Source of the DNA: Psychrobacter sp. PL19
GTDB lineage: Bacteria; Pseudomonadota; Gammaproteobacteria; Pseudomonadales; Moraxellaceae
Reading direction: 5' to 3'
Assembly (NCBI RefSeq): GCF_017875835.1
Contig: NZ_JAGING010000001.1
Location: 3,055,998 to 3,119,997 of the forward strand
Length of the DNA: 64,000 bases
Shown piece by piece: positions 9,706 to 19,092 of this stretch. The position numbers and the translations under genes are program-made. The first letter of the stretch is position 1; each line of letters begins with the position of its first letter. The notes beneath the pieces are model-generated. The model ran no database searches. It saw nothing but the letters and a program-made list of their open reading frames with translations, and was not told the DNA's origin.

Positions 9706-10725
9706 ATGCTCGAGCCTACCTCTCAGCCCTCTCCTACTCTCAAAAACAGTACACCGTGGGAAGAATATCAACGACCTTATGTGCGTGACTTAGCATATGC
9801 CCTTGCCTGCCCAAACGTATTGACTGAGTGGTTAGATTTTGCGCCACATCAAACTAATCCGACGATTGCGGTGCATAGCCCTAACTTTTGGCGAGCACAA
9901 TATGCCGCCTATCACGAACGTTTGAATGAGCTTGACACTACTAATGCCTATCAAGAGCTAACCCGCTATTTGCTAATAAGGCCCAGCCCCAATCGTTTGG
10001 GTTTTCATTTTGAAGGGCTATTATTGTTTTGGTTGGAAGATGGTTTTGCGCGTAAGTTGCATCATTATGAAATGCTAGCGAGTAACGTCCAGTTATTCTG
10101 CGGTAAACAAACCATTGGTGAGCTAGATTTGGTTTTATACAATCATCAAGAGAAGATAACCGAGCACTGGGAGTTAGCGATTAAGTTTTTTATGGGTTCA
10201 GCACCATTTACGCCCGTCAATTGGGTCGGTATCAATTCCAATGATAACTTGCAGCGTAAGATGACCCATATGCAAACCAAACAGTTTCGTACCGTATCGG
10301 TAGACACCAACAATCATGGCCAAGTCAAAATTGATCAGCGCTATGCCGTTATAAAGGGCCGATTTTTTTTGCCGATTGCCATAACTGATTTCAGTTACCC
10401 TGAGTGGCTTGAGCCTAGCTTACCCATAGACCGCTGGTTGGCGACGCCTAATAATCAAAGCTCCGATGCTAGGTCAGAGACTTCTAATCAAAATAAAAGC
10501 CAAATTAAAGATTTAACTAATAACCTTGAAGCAGCGATAACTCCTTTTTCGAACCTCACAGATATACGCCGAGCTCATTATATTGAATGGTTTACTCAGC
10601 GAAGTTTTTATAATAAACATAGAAATACCACTCAGGTGTTGTCTAGTTTAACGACCTTGCCACAAGGGCTGTACTTTATTCAAAGGTCTAATCAAGAACC
10701 CTATGAGCCCTTAGTTGTCCTATAG
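9706..10725 (+). CDS. DUF1853 family protein
   Basis: 339 aa from the ATG at 9706 (a TTG four codons earlier is possible). The sequence has the DUF1853 core: RLGFHFEGLLLFWLED, then GELDLVLY and HWELAIKFF, which look like the D...ExK residues of a restriction-endonuclease-like fold. This is a conserved proteobacterial family whose role is unknown. Its stop TAG is supplied by the left end of a 138-bp MITE that begins at 10721, so the original C terminus may have been a little different. Confidence 0.85.
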   Translation: MLEPTSQPSPTLKNSTPWEEYQRPYVRDLAYALACPNVLTEWLDFAPHQTNPTIAVHSPNFWRAQYAAYHERLNELDTTNAYQELTRYLLIRPSPNRLGFHFEGLLLFWLEDGFARKLHHYEMLASNVQLFCGKQTIGELDLVLYNHQEKITEHWELAIKFFMGSAPFTPVNWVGINSNDNLQRKMTHMQTKQFRTVSVDTNNHGQVKIDQRYAVIKGRFFLPIAITDFSYPEWLEPSLPIDRWLATPNNQSSDARSETSNQNKSQIKDLTNNLEAAITPFSNLTDIRRAHYIEWFTQRSFYNKHRNTTQVLSSLTTLPQGLYFIQRSNQEPYEPLVVL

Positions 10726-10858
10726 TCAATGAAAAGTAATATCGATACATAACCTACTGCTGGCATAAGTTTTTCTTGCTTGCTGTGCCTACGCAGACAG
10801 AGGCTACAAAAAGCTTATACCAGCAGTACCGTCGCGTTTTTAAGGTATTTTAACGATA
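10721..10858. mobile_element. 138-bp MITE, copy 1
   Basis: Bounded by TATAGTCAA on the left and an imperfect inverted form (TTAACGATA) on the right, with a long internal hairpin (ACTGCTGGCATAAG against CTTATACCAGCAGT). A second copy of the same length lies at 14733-14870. The termini match those of the IS630-family element at 31392-32306, and both start with TA, the target of that family. It overlaps the end of the DUF1853 gene. Confidence 0.8.
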
Positions 10859-10909
10859 CAAACTGAAATCAATGCCGGTCAGGATGGTTTACTTGAAAGG
10901 TGACTTACT

Positions 10910-11464
10910 CTAATAAGTCTCAATAACCTGCATCAGTTCATACCTAAGCATGTCAGCACTAGGCATGCGCTCAGCATGAAAGCGTACGATGGGAATACCG
11001 GCACTAGCAAGGGCCTTGTCTTTCTTATCATCGGCTTTTTGACGAGATTTACTACTGTGGGTCCAGTCATCAAGCTCAATAGCAACCAGTGAGGTCTGCG
11101 CATCTTGCGCGACCACCACATAATCTACGCTTTGTCGGCAGATACGATTGAACCAGAAGCTACGTTCAGAAGTCTCATCACTATTCGCTGCAATAATGCG
11201 TGACAGCTGGACCTGGACAAAGATATGATATTCTGGCAATGCATTTTTTAGTTTATGAAAGAACAGCACTTCGGTATCAGTCATAATAGGCATAGGCGCA
11301 AATGGCCAAATAGCCAAATCATCACCGCGAACGGGTTGTGGTGTAGGATCAGTATTTTTAGACTCTGCTTGACGCTTTGCAGTGAAGAACGGTATTAACT
11401 TTGGCAGCGTAATTAAACCTAAGAACCCAACAGCCAATACTAAAAATATAACACCAAACGACAT
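10910..11464 (-). CDS. DUF2726 domain membrane-anchored protein
   Basis: 184 aa. A single N-terminal membrane segment (residues 2-22) is followed by a DUF2726 domain of the PD-(D/E)XK-like fold (FHKLKNALPEYHIFVQVQLS, then VAIELDDWTH, DDKKDKALASAGIPIVRFHA). Such proteins are widespread in gamma-proteobacteria and sometimes fused to topoisomerase zinc fingers; the function is not established. Monocistronic, on the strand opposite to the DUF1853 gene. Confidence 0.85.
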   Translation of the reverse strand: MSFGVIFLVLAVGFLGLITLPKLIPFFTAKRQAESKNTDPTPQPVRGDDLAIWPFAPMPIMTDTEVLFFHKLKNALPEYHIFVQVQLSRIIAANSDETSERSFWFNRICRQSVDYVVVAQDAQTSLVAIELDDWTHSSKSRQKADDKKDKALASAGIPIVRFHAERMPSADMLRYELMQVIETY

Positions 11465-11636
11465 AGTTTTACCTTATAAAATATCAAAGTGACTGAGTAT
11501 CTATCATGGCCACATGACACATTTTAAATAACCAGTCACTACACGGCAACCCCTATAGGCTAACGTGTCATACAGAAGAAAAAATAAATGGTGCTCACTT
11601 TATATAAGCTTGCCATAATCGGCAATCTATAAACCA

Positions 11637-11665
11637 CAAAACACGACATTCTCTGTCGTGTTTTG
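11637..11665. terminator. Bidirectional hairpin downstream of the SPOR gene
   Basis: Perfect 12-bp inverted repeat CAAAACACGACA / TGTCGTGTTTTG with a 5-nt loop, 70 bp after the stop of the minus-strand LysM/SPOR gene. Confidence 0.75.
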
Positions 11666-11737
11666 AGAGTCAAAAAAATGGAAAGTTGAGAAGTTATAAT
11701 GCTGTCTAAATGAAGCGTTAACTATACAGCAACCTTA

Positions 11738-13072
11738 TTACCAGTAAAGCACCCAAGCGCTGGTAGTATTGACCTTAGGGTCGCTATTAATTTGATCTTT
11801 TAACGCTAATGCAGCGACTTTACCGCGTTCAGGGCCAACAACGACCCGTACACCGCGACTAGTAGCGCTGGTCTTGACTTGATAGCCAGCTGATTTTAGT
11901 TTTTTGGCCATCTCATCAGCAGTCGCCTGATTGTTCGCCAAAGCAACCTGTACCCCAAAGCTGCCTTTGGCATCCGTTTCTTTAACTTCTTTACGTGCCT
12001 CGCGCAGCCTTTGCTTAGCATCACGCTTATCTTCGCGCGCCTGTTGAACAGTAGCCGCTTCACGCTCTAAACGTTGGACCTGCTTACGGGAGGGAATAGT
12101 CAATGCCTGCCCAACCTGTAAATCAGCAGTCGGTGCAATATCATTGGCTTGTGCTAAGGCTTCAACAGGCATATTGTATTGGCGCGCCAGCCTTAATAGA
12201 CCGTCACCACTTTTGACGGTGTAATCTATAGACGATTTGGGCGATTCTTTTTTAGCGGCTTCAGTAGCTGATTTTTCTTCAGCCTGTTTTTTGCGCTCAG
12301 CCGTTGCTTGCGCTTCAGCCTGCTTCTTAGCGTCGGCTTGTTTCTTAGCGTCGGCTTGTTTCTTGGCGTCCGCTTGTTTTTTGGCTTCGGCTTGTTTCTT
12401 ACTGTCTGCTAGTTTCTTGGCTTCGGCCTGTTTCTTACTGTCTGCTAGTTTCTTAGCTTCGGCTTGTTTCTTAAGTTCTACCTGCCTCAGCGATTCTTTT
12501 TTTTGGGCCTGTGCCGCTTTTTGCGTGTCGCTGTCGCTCAAGTTTGCAGCAGACACAGCTGGCGTGGTAGTCGCTGAATTATCAGTACTTGGCTGTACTT
12601 TTGGAGCAGCAGTAGCATTTTGTGCTGCTTCTGGGCTGTCGCTGTCTCCACCAGTTGAAACACTGTTTGCCATGTACTGCTGATTTTCAGCACGTGCTTT
12701 GGCCAACGCTTGCGCCTCAGCGGTTTCTTGCTCAGTCAAAAACTGTTGAGCACGTTTTTCTTGCTCAGCCACGCGCGCAGCACGCTCTTTTTGCTTTTGT
12801 GCCAAAAGACGCTTTTCAGTGTCAATATCTGTCGTTAATGGCTGCGGTGATGCTTGTTCAGTATACGATTTGTCCACCATAGCCGGCTTTGGTTGGGGGT
12901 CATTATCCACACCAATTTGCTGCACCATAGCGTACAGCATCACGCTACCACCTATAATCATCCCAATGCCCAATAAGGCTTGTCTCGAAAAGTTCATCCG
13001 TTTACGTCTCTTAGTTGGTAGTAGGGCTGATTGATCAGCATAACAGTAATTATTGCCAACCGCTAACGTCAT
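11738..13072 (-). CDS. LysM and SPOR domain cell-envelope protein (DedD/FtsN-like)
   Basis: 444 aa. A short cytoplasmic N terminus precedes one membrane segment (about residues 30-48). Next come an A/K/Q/E-rich linker with an irregular tandem of KKQADAKKQ-type repeats (about 195-265), a LysM domain (YTVKSGDGLLRLARQYNMP, about 284-330) and a C-terminal SPOR domain (GSFGVQVALANNQATADEMA to the end). SPOR domains bind denuded glycan strands at the septum. The accD-folC-SPOR order matches the accD-folC-dedD order known from other gamma-proteobacteria, but the added LysM and repeat linker are unlike E. coli DedD. An internal ATG at residue 26 is an alternative start; neither has a strong ribosome binding site. 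Confidence 0.85.
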   Translation of the reverse strand: MTLAVGNNYCYADQSALLPTKRRKRMNFSRQALLGIGMIIGGSVMLYAMVQQIGVDNDPQPKPAMVDKSYTEQASPQPLTTDIDTEKRLLAQKQKERAARVAEQEKRAQQFLTEQETAEAQALAKARAENQQYMANSVSTGGDSDSPEAAQNATAAPKVQPSTDNSATTTPAVSAANLSDSDTQKAAQAQKKESLRQVELKKQAEAKKLADSKKQAEAKKLADSKKQAEAKKQADAKKQADAKKQADAKKQAEAQATAERKKQAEEKSATEAAKKESPKSSIDYTVKSGDGLLRLARQYNMPVEALAQANDIAPTADLQVGQALTIPSRKQVQRLEREAATVQQAREDKRDAKQRLREARKEVKETDAKGSFGVQVALANNQATADEMAKKLKSAGYQVKTSATSRGVRVVVGPERGKVAALALKDQINSDPKVNTTSAWVLYW

Positions 13073-13196
13073 CAGTTGTCAGGTATTGTCTTATTTTTAT
13101 AACAGCGCTTTGATTATAAAACATATTTTTCACGCTGTCTGCTATCGCACTGTGGTCAAAATTAACATTAAGCTAACTCTTTGTTAAGATAAACTA

Positions 13197-14591
13197 TTAT
13201 ATTTCAAGTGCTGCAAGCGCTTCACCAATGGTATGGAAAGAACCACAGACTAGAATTAGATCTTGCGGCTGACTGGCGTTTATAACCGCCTGTGTGGCCT
13301 GAGATAAACTACTAAATTCATGTACACAACTCTTATCAACATGCTTCGCCAAAATATTCTGTAATTGCTCAGTGCTAGCCGCACGTGGATAGTCAATTTC
13401 TGCAATAAACCACTCAGTAATCGGTAATCCAGCTTCCGTTAAACGCTGTACCACCTTATCAATATCTTTATCACCAAGCATCGAGAACAACATTTTGATC
13501 CTACTGGTTTTAACCCTGGCTGTCTTAACATTATCAGAGCTAACCGTAGTTGTCACATTACTTGTTTGACGGTTAAGGTGCTCCTGCCACAGTGGTAATA
13601 ACTGCGCCAATAAAAACTCAACCCCTTGTTCGTTATGCGCCACATCAAACAACCAACAACGATCTTTACTCTCTCGGTAATCAAAGCGCCCTGCTAACGT
13701 CACCGTTTGTAATGCGTGTTCAATAGCTGAAATATCGATATTAAGCGGACTTGCCAGCACCGCTGATAAAGCGTTAGCCGTATTCATCAATGATAGCGCA
13801 GGACGTGGTAACTGTAGCGTGACGGCAGCATTACTATACTGCCAGGTTTGCGCGTCAAGCAGGCGGTAATTAAAGTCTCGCTGCACTTGATAACAGCTGA
13901 CACTGTGGGTGATGATAATTTTCTGCACGCTGTTTGGCATATCGGTAGCGCCAAAAATCAAAGGCACATTGTTACGTAAAATACCGGCCTTTTCAGCACC
14001 AATATCCTCAACATTATCCCCCAACCAATCGACATGATCGATACCAATATTAGTAATCACTGCCATATCACAATCAATAATATTGACCACATCTAAGCGA
14101 CCACCCAATCCCACTTCTAAAACCCAGACATCACAGTCGGCTTCAGCAAATATGAGCAGCGCGGCCAATGTCGTCATCTCAAAGAAGGATAGTGTTAAAG
14201 CGCATTGTAAACGTGCTATCTCTACCTTGGTAAAAGCTATAATCAAGGTCTGGTCACTAACCATTTCGCCATTAATACGGACTCGCTCATTAAAGCAGCT
14301 TAAATGCGGCGACTGATATAAAGCCGTTTTATAACCCGCAGCCTGGCACATTTCACTGATAACTGCGGTGGTAGAGCCTTTGCCATTGGTGCCAGCTACG
14401 GTAAATACATAAGCCTCATCTTTAGCCGATTGCACCACGCCTAAGTACTCGGCTACTGGCAATACTCGTGATAACCCCATATCTATGGCGGTGACATGTA
14501 TTTGCTGCATATAGTCCAGCCACTCGGTTAGGCTGGCGTTGCCATTAGGGCTATCAGGATTAACAGGACTGGAAGTTAAAAGTGCAGACAT
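13197..14591 (-). CDS. folC: Bifunctional folylpolyglutamate synthase/dihydrofolate synthase
   Basis: 464 aa Mur-ligase-like enzyme that adds glutamate to dihydropteroate and folates. It shows the ATP-binding GTNGKGST loop at about residue 88, the ALYQSPHL and NERVRINGE segments, the DVWVLEVGLGGRLDVVN metal-site region, GIDHVDWLG, and VAHNEQGV in the C-terminal domain. Somewhat longer than E. coli FolC because of a loop near residues 355-375. Lies between accD and the SPOR gene, all on the minus strand. Confidence 0.95.
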   Translation of the reverse strand: MSALLTSSPVNPDSPNGNASLTEWLDYMQQIHVTAIDMGLSRVLPVAEYLGVVQSAKDEAYVFTVAGTNGKGSTTAVISEMCQAAGYKTALYQSPHLSCFNERVRINGEMVSDQTLIIAFTKVEIARLQCALTLSFFEMTTLAALLIFAEADCDVWVLEVGLGGRLDVVNIIDCDMAVITNIGIDHVDWLGDNVEDIGAEKAGILRNNVPLIFGATDMPNSVQKIIITHSVSCYQVQRDFNYRLLDAQTWQYSNAAVTLQLPRPALSLMNTANALSAVLASPLNIDISAIEHALQTVTLAGRFDYRESKDRCWLFDVAHNEQGVEFLLAQLLPLWQEHLNRQTSNVTTTVSSDNVKTARVKTSRIKMLFSMLGDKDIDKVVQRLTEAGLPITEWFIAEIDYPRAASTEQLQNILAKHVDKSCVHEFSSLSQATQAVINASQPQDLILVCGSFHTIGEALAALEI

Positions 14592-15040
14592 GGACGGGAC
14601 CTATGTTAAGAAACTTGTAATAGAGCATTAACTCAGTGTATATCAAGCCTACTAAAAACCGAAATTAAAAGCGGGAAACTAGAGGCAGTAAATTAAAACC
14701 AACAGTTAGAAATAAACTGTTAACCCAGCTAGTATAGTCAATGAAAAGTGATATCGATACACAACATACTGCTGGCATAGGTTCTTCTTGCTTGCTGTGC
14801 CTACGCAGACAGAGGCTGCAAAAAGCTCATACCAGCAGTACCGTCGCGTTTTTAAGGTATTTTAACTATAACACTTAAATGATGGCGCTCAATAGTGGCG
14901 CTCAAAAGCAAAAATAGCATTTACCGTTAAAGTTCGGTAAATGCTATTAGAGGAATCTATCAACTAAGCGACGATCAATATATAGCTCAGCACCGCTATT
15001 TATTTAGCTATTGACGCTGAGTCAGTTAATTAGTCATGCA
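14592..15040. other. accD-folC intergenic region with MITE insertion
   Basis: 449-bp spacer. The second MITE copy (14733-14870) fills its middle. A hairpin AGCATTTACCG...CGGTAAATGCT at about 14918-14946 probably terminates accD transcription. The insertion separates folC from accD, which are often close together. Confidence 0.6.
14733..14870. mobile_element. 138-bp MITE, copy 2
   Basis: Same length and over 90% identical by eye to copy 1 at 10721-10858, with better-preserved termini (TATAGTCAA on the left, TTAACTATA on the right) and the same internal ACTGCTGGCATA hairpin. Inserted between accD and folC. Confidence 0.8.
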
Positions 15041-16021
15041 CTAGACATCAACGTTTGGCACGCTACATAGTTTTGCTAGCAGACGATAAATAGTATCGAT
15101 CAGCTGATGACGATGCACCACTTCATCGACTACGCCATGTTCTAATAAGAATTCTGCACGCTGGAACGGTTCTTCTAAAGTCTCGCGAACCGTTTGTTCA
15201 ATCACACGCTTACCAGCAAAGCCAATCATCGCTTTTGGTTCCGCTAAATGAATATCACCTAACATGGCCAAGGAGGCAGTAACGCCGCCATAAACTGGAT
15301 TGGTCAATACTACGATATAGGGGATGCCAGCAATTCTTAAGCGCTCAATCGCGGCGCCTGTCCGTGCCATTTGCATCAATGACAGTATGCCTTCTTGCAT
15401 GCGCGCGCCACCGGATGCCGCAAAACAAACCAAGGGTCTATTTTCTGCCAAGGCTTTTTCAGCGGCTTGCACGAAGCGATCACCGACCACCGAGCCCATC
15501 GAGCCACCCATAAAGCGAAAGTCAAAAGCACAAGCGACCACATCAAGGTTACGAAGCTTGCCATACATAACAATTAACGCTTCAGTCTCACCAGTTTTAG
15601 TCTGCGCTTCAGTCATACGCTGTGGGTACGGCTTGCTATCAATGAACCCGAGCGGGTCTTTGGCAGTAAATTCTTGCCCAAGCTCGCCGTCCACTTGATC
15701 TAAAAGCCAATGCAAACGCTCACGTGCCGTCATCGCCAGATGATGGTCGCAATGCGGGCAGATGTAACAGTTGAAAATAAGCGCTGTATTGGTAATCATC
15801 GAATGACAGCTGGTACATTCTGTTGATGGTTCGGTCTCCACTGCGGTCAGTGGCGCGGATAGTTGCTGCTTGATGCCAGGTACTGAGCGCTTGAACCATG
15901 AGTGTCCAGCAATATTAGCATTCACTACCAGAGTATCAGCGCCATCGTTATGAGAGTCAGAGGTTGTTATATCAGTCATATTATTTGCCATTATCGTAGG
16001 CTTATCGACAAGTTTGCTCAC
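15041..16021 (-). CDS. accD: Acetyl-CoA carboxylase carboxyltransferase subunit beta
   Basis: 326 aa. With AccA it transfers carboxyl from biotin to acetyl-CoA in the first step of fatty acid synthesis. The N-terminal C4 zinc finger (CTSCHS then CPHCDHHL) and the core motifs GGSMGSVVGDRF, ASGGARMQEG, NPVYGGVTASLAMLGD and IGFAGKRVIEQT are all present. The start is a GTG at 16019-16021, which lies inside an inverted repeat (CGACAAG/CTTGTCG, 16008-16031); in-frame ATGs follow at residues 11 and 15. The N-terminal extension before the zinc finger (about 70 aa) is longer than in E. coli. Confidence 0.95.
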   Translation of the reverse strand: MSKLVDKPTIMANNMTDITTSDSHNDGADTLVVNANIAGHSWFKRSVPGIKQQLSAPLTAVETEPSTECTSCHSMITNTALIFNCYICPHCDHHLAMTARERLHWLLDQVDGELGQEFTAKDPLGFIDSKPYPQRMTEAQTKTGETEALIVMYGKLRNLDVVACAFDFRFMGGSMGSVVGDRFVQAAEKALAENRPLVCFAASGGARMQEGILSLMQMARTGAAIERLRIAGIPYIVVLTNPVYGGVTASLAMLGDIHLAEPKAMIGFAGKRVIEQTVRETLEEPFQRAEFLLEHGVVDEVVHRHQLIDTIYRLLAKLCSVPNVDV

Positions 16022-16421
16022 ATACTTGTCGCTGAGAGTTAAATTGGGAGTTGAATACAGTCATAGCATGAGCTGTTATGACACACGCTTACGCGTAATT
16101 GTAACAATTTATGCGTTGGGTTAGTTTACACACGTAAACTAACTTTAGCAAAGTCATTCCGTATTGTCACTATAAACATTACCATTATAACTATTGTTTA
16201 CTATCGATAATTACGCATATATTTATTGTCAGTATCGTTTATTTCAGTGCCGTTTATTTCAGTGCCGTTTATTTCAGTATCGTTTATTATGGCTGCCATT
16301 TGATAAGGAATACTCAACGCTATGATTCATAACAGCTCTCACAGTCGCCCGTCTCCCTCTATCAAATACCTATCGAGTCTTGACTTACTATTAATTTTAA
16401 ATTGACTCTTCTTATATTAAC
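16022..16421. other. trpA-accD spacer with a 15-bp tandem repeat
   Basis: 400 bp without a gene. It contains four tandem copies of a 15-bp unit (AGTRYCGTTTATTTC) at 16231-16290. Confidence 0.6.
16231..16290. repeat. Four 15-bp tandem repeats
   Basis: Units start at 16231, 16246, 16261 and 16276: AGTATCGTTTATTTC, AGTGCCGTTTATTTC twice, and AGTATCGTTTATTAT. Intergenic minisatellite, likely variable in copy number. Confidence 0.85.
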
Positions 16422-17264
16422 TTATGCACTTAAGCTGTCTAACGCTTCACGTAACTCATCCATTTTGGCCATAATATTTTGCTGAGCAGCAGCAACGGCA
16501 GTATTATCGTTAGGATCTATATCAGCGAAATTTTGTACCAACGCACTACCAACAATAACACCATCTGCATGCGCGCCAATCGCTTTGGCCGATGCGCCAT
16601 CACGGATACCAAAGCCCACACAAACGGGTAAATCCGTCTCTGCTTTAATCGCTTGGACGTGTTTTGCCACATCGTCAGTATCCAAAGTTGCTGAGCCAGT
16701 CACACCAGTCAGCGATACGTAATAAATATAGCCGCCACAATAGGTCAGCACTTGCTGGCGACGCTCAGCTACAGTGGTTGGCGATAATAAGAAAATCTCA
16801 TTCATCGTATGTTCAGTCAAATGCTGAGTAAAACTACCGGCCTCTGATGGTGGTAAATCAACCATCAAAACGCCATCGACACCCGCCTGCTCACACAGCG
16901 CGACGAAGTTGTCGTAACCAATAATTTCAACCGGATTAAGATAGCCCATCAAAATGATTGGGGTTTGGGTATCTTTCGTGCGGAATTCTGCCACCATTTT
17001 TAAGGCATCACGGGTACTGGTACCGGCATCTAAAGCACGCTCCGCAGCTAAAGCCACTGTTGGACCATCTGCCATTGGGTCTGAGAATGGCAATCCGATC
17101 TCAATCATATCTGCACCATGCTTAACTAAATCGTGTAGCAGGCCTACGGTAGTTTGAGGATTGGGATCGCCGGCCATAATGTAAGGAATCAAGGCTTTTT
17201 TATTGTGTGCTTTTAAAGTTTCAAAAGTAGTTTCAATTCTGGTCATAGTTTCAATTCTGGTCAT
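16422..17264 (-). CDS. trpA: Tryptophan synthase alpha chain
   Basis: 280 aa (274 from the second start). It cleaves indole-3-glycerol phosphate to indole and passes it to TrpB. Catalytic Glu and Asp lie in MIEIGLPFSDPMADGP and VDGVLMVDLPPSE; the phosphate site is CVGFGIRDGASAKAI. The first six codons (MTRIET) are an exact 18-bp duplication of the next six, so two start codons exist (17264 and 17246). The first has AAGAGA upstream; the duplication copied the start codon but not the ribosome binding site. Confidence 0.95.
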   Translation of the reverse strand: MTRIETMTRIETTFETLKAHNKKALIPYIMAGDPNPQTTVGLLHDLVKHGADMIEIGLPFSDPMADGPTVALAAERALDAGTSTRDALKMVAEFRTKDTQTPIILMGYLNPVEIIGYDNFVALCEQAGVDGVLMVDLPPSEAGSFTQHLTEHTMNEIFLLSPTTVAERRQQVLTYCGGYIYYVSLTGVTGSATLDTDDVAKHVQAIKAETDLPVCVGFGIRDGASAKAIGAHADGVIVGSALVQNFADIDPNDNTAVAAAQQNIMAKMDELREALDSLSA

Positions 17265-17355
17265 AATGGTCTCTTAATTGAATTTGATTTGTTGTTATAG
17301 AATCACGTAAGACAGGTATTTGTTGGACAGATTTATCAAAATCTATTGGAGCCGT

Positions 17356-17493
17356 TTATATAACAGCGTCAATTTGGCGCAACGCCTCACTGTCTAATTG
17401 TTCGATAATAGAGTGCTGCTGCCAGCTTTCGATAGGTACTAGATGTCCTGCGTGTAAAGTATTGAGCAGGCTTTGACATTTTAAACACCGCAT
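17356..17493 (-). CDS. Possible 45-aa CXXC protein between trpB and trpA
   Basis: Reverse-strand ATG at 17491-17493 opens 45 codons beginning MRCLKCQSLL and ending LRQIDAVI. The CxxC near the start and the position inside the trp cluster, in the same direction, make it worth listing, but the ribosome binding site is poor. It could also be the remnant of a longer gene. Confidence 0.35.
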   Translation of the reverse strand: MRCLKCQSLLNTLHAGHLVPIESWQQHSIIEQLDSEALRQIDAVI

Positions 17494-17614
17494 AAGGAAT
17501 AACGATATAAAATATCACTATCTTAAGAGCCCTCTGCTATGTTTAGCAGAGAGCACTAAAAGACGTACTGAAAAACACACTGACTATTTTTGACGATAAT
17601 CAATCAAAATTTTA

Positions 17615-18889
17615 TTAATACTCAAGCCCTTCCGCTTTCATGACTGAATCCAAATCTTTATCACCACGACCAGACATATTGACCACGATGGTCTGATCAG
17701 GCGTCATAGTTTTAGCAAGCTTAAGGGCATAGGCGATAGCGTGCGCTGTTTCAAGCGCTGGAATGATACCTTCTTTAAGCGTAGATTCATGAAAACCTGC
17801 TAACGCCTCTTTGTCCGTACAGCCGACATACTCAACACGTTCCATGTCTTTTAAGAAACTATGCTCAGGACCAACACCAGGATAGTCAAGTCCAGCTGAA
17901 ATGGAGTGAGTTTCTTGAATTTGACCGTCATCATCTGCCATCAGATAAGTACGGTTGCCATGTAAGACACCAATCCGACCTGCTGCGAGTGGGGCTGAAT
18001 GACGACCGGTTTCGATGCCCTCACCGGTGGCTTCGACACCATACATTTTGACGTCAGTATCATTTAAGAAGTCAAAGAATAACCCGATAGCGTTTGAACC
18101 GCCGCCAACACAAGCGACCAAGGCATCTGGTAATTTGCCAGTCTGCTCTAGATGCTGAACACGCGTCTCTTTACCTATAATCGCCTGAAAATCGCGAACT
18201 AGTAATGGATAAGGATGCGGGCCTGCCACTGTACCAATAATATAGTAAGTGGTGTCTACGTTAGTCACCCAATCGCGCATGGCTTCGTTCAGCGCGTCTT
18301 TGAGCGTCCGTGAGCCAGAAGTGACAGGTACGACAGTCGCACCAAGCAAACGCATACGGTAAACGTTGGTCTTCTGGCGTTCGACATCATCAGCGCCCAT
18401 ATAGACAATGCATTCTAGTCCCAAACGCGCTGCAATAGTAGCAGTAGCAACGCCATGCTGCCCGGCGCCCGTTTCTGCAATAATACGTTTTTTGCCACAC
18501 ATTTTGGCCAATAGCGCTTGCCCGATAGTGTTATTTACCTTGTGTGCACCAGTGTGATTTAAGTCTTCACGCTTAAAGTAAATTTGCGCCCCACCAATTT
18601 CATTACTCAAACGCTTGGCATGGTACAAGGGTGTTGGACGACCGACATAATTGACTAAATCGTTGTGATATTCTTCCCAAAACGCTGGATCTACTTTGAC
18701 TTTATTATATAACGCCTCTAGCTCTTCAAGCGCTGCCATCAAGGTTTCGGAGACAAAACGACCACCGTGGACGCCGAAATGCCCGCGTGAATCAGGATAT
18801 TGGTTAAAGTCTTGCACGTTTTCTGGATTAACAAAGGTGTTAATAGCGTCTGCTGTGATAGATGGGGATTTATTAGCAACATAACTCAT
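17615..18889 (-). CDS. trpB: Tryptophan synthase beta chain
   Basis: 424 aa PLP enzyme that joins indole and serine to tryptophan. The PLP lysine is in [15 protein letters not shown], the phosphate-binding glycine loop is [12 protein letters not shown], and the activation segment [14 protein letters not shown] is intact. Lies between trpF and trpA on the minus strand; spacing (350 bp to trpA, 200 bp to trpF) suggests the three are not one tight operon. Confidence 0.97.
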   Translation of the reverse strand: MSYVANKSPSITADAINTFVNPENVQDFNQYPDSRGHFGVHGGRFVSETLMAALEELEALYNKVKVDPAFWEEYHNDLVNYVGRPTPLYHAKRLSNEIGGAQIYFKREDLNHTGAHKVNNTIGQALLAKMCGKKRIIAETGAGQHGVATATIAARLGLECIVYMGADDVERQKTNVYRMRLLGATVVPVTSGSRTLKDALNEAMRDWVTNVDTTYYIIGTVAGPHPYPLLVRDFQAIIGKETRVQHLEQTGKLPDALVACVGGGSNAIGLFFDFLNDTDVKMYGVEATGEGIETGRHSAPLAAGRIGVLHGNRTYLMADDDGQIQETHSISAGLDYPGVGPEHSFLKDMERVEYVGCTDKEALAGFHESTLKEGIIPALETAHAIAYALKLAKTMTPDQTIVVNMSGRGDKDLDSVMKAEGLEY

Positions 18890-19092
18890 GGTAATTCCTA
18901 CTGTAAGAAGTGGTATTTTTTGGGATAATTGTTTAGATAGCGCTCTTAAAAATAACGGTTCGATAGCTGTCTTGATAATGATGTCTTGATAGTAACGGAG
19001 AAGAATGAACGTTAAAAAGCAGATAAGCTATTAGTGAACATTCAAATAGGACAAACTTGCAAGTCTATTATAATGGTGCCATTGACTTGAGT

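Noticed and set aside
12237..12683. Open frame on the plus strand with CFLASA repeats
   Set aside because: It is the antisense image of the Lys/Gln/Ala repeats in the LysM/SPOR gene; no ribosome binding site and no family.
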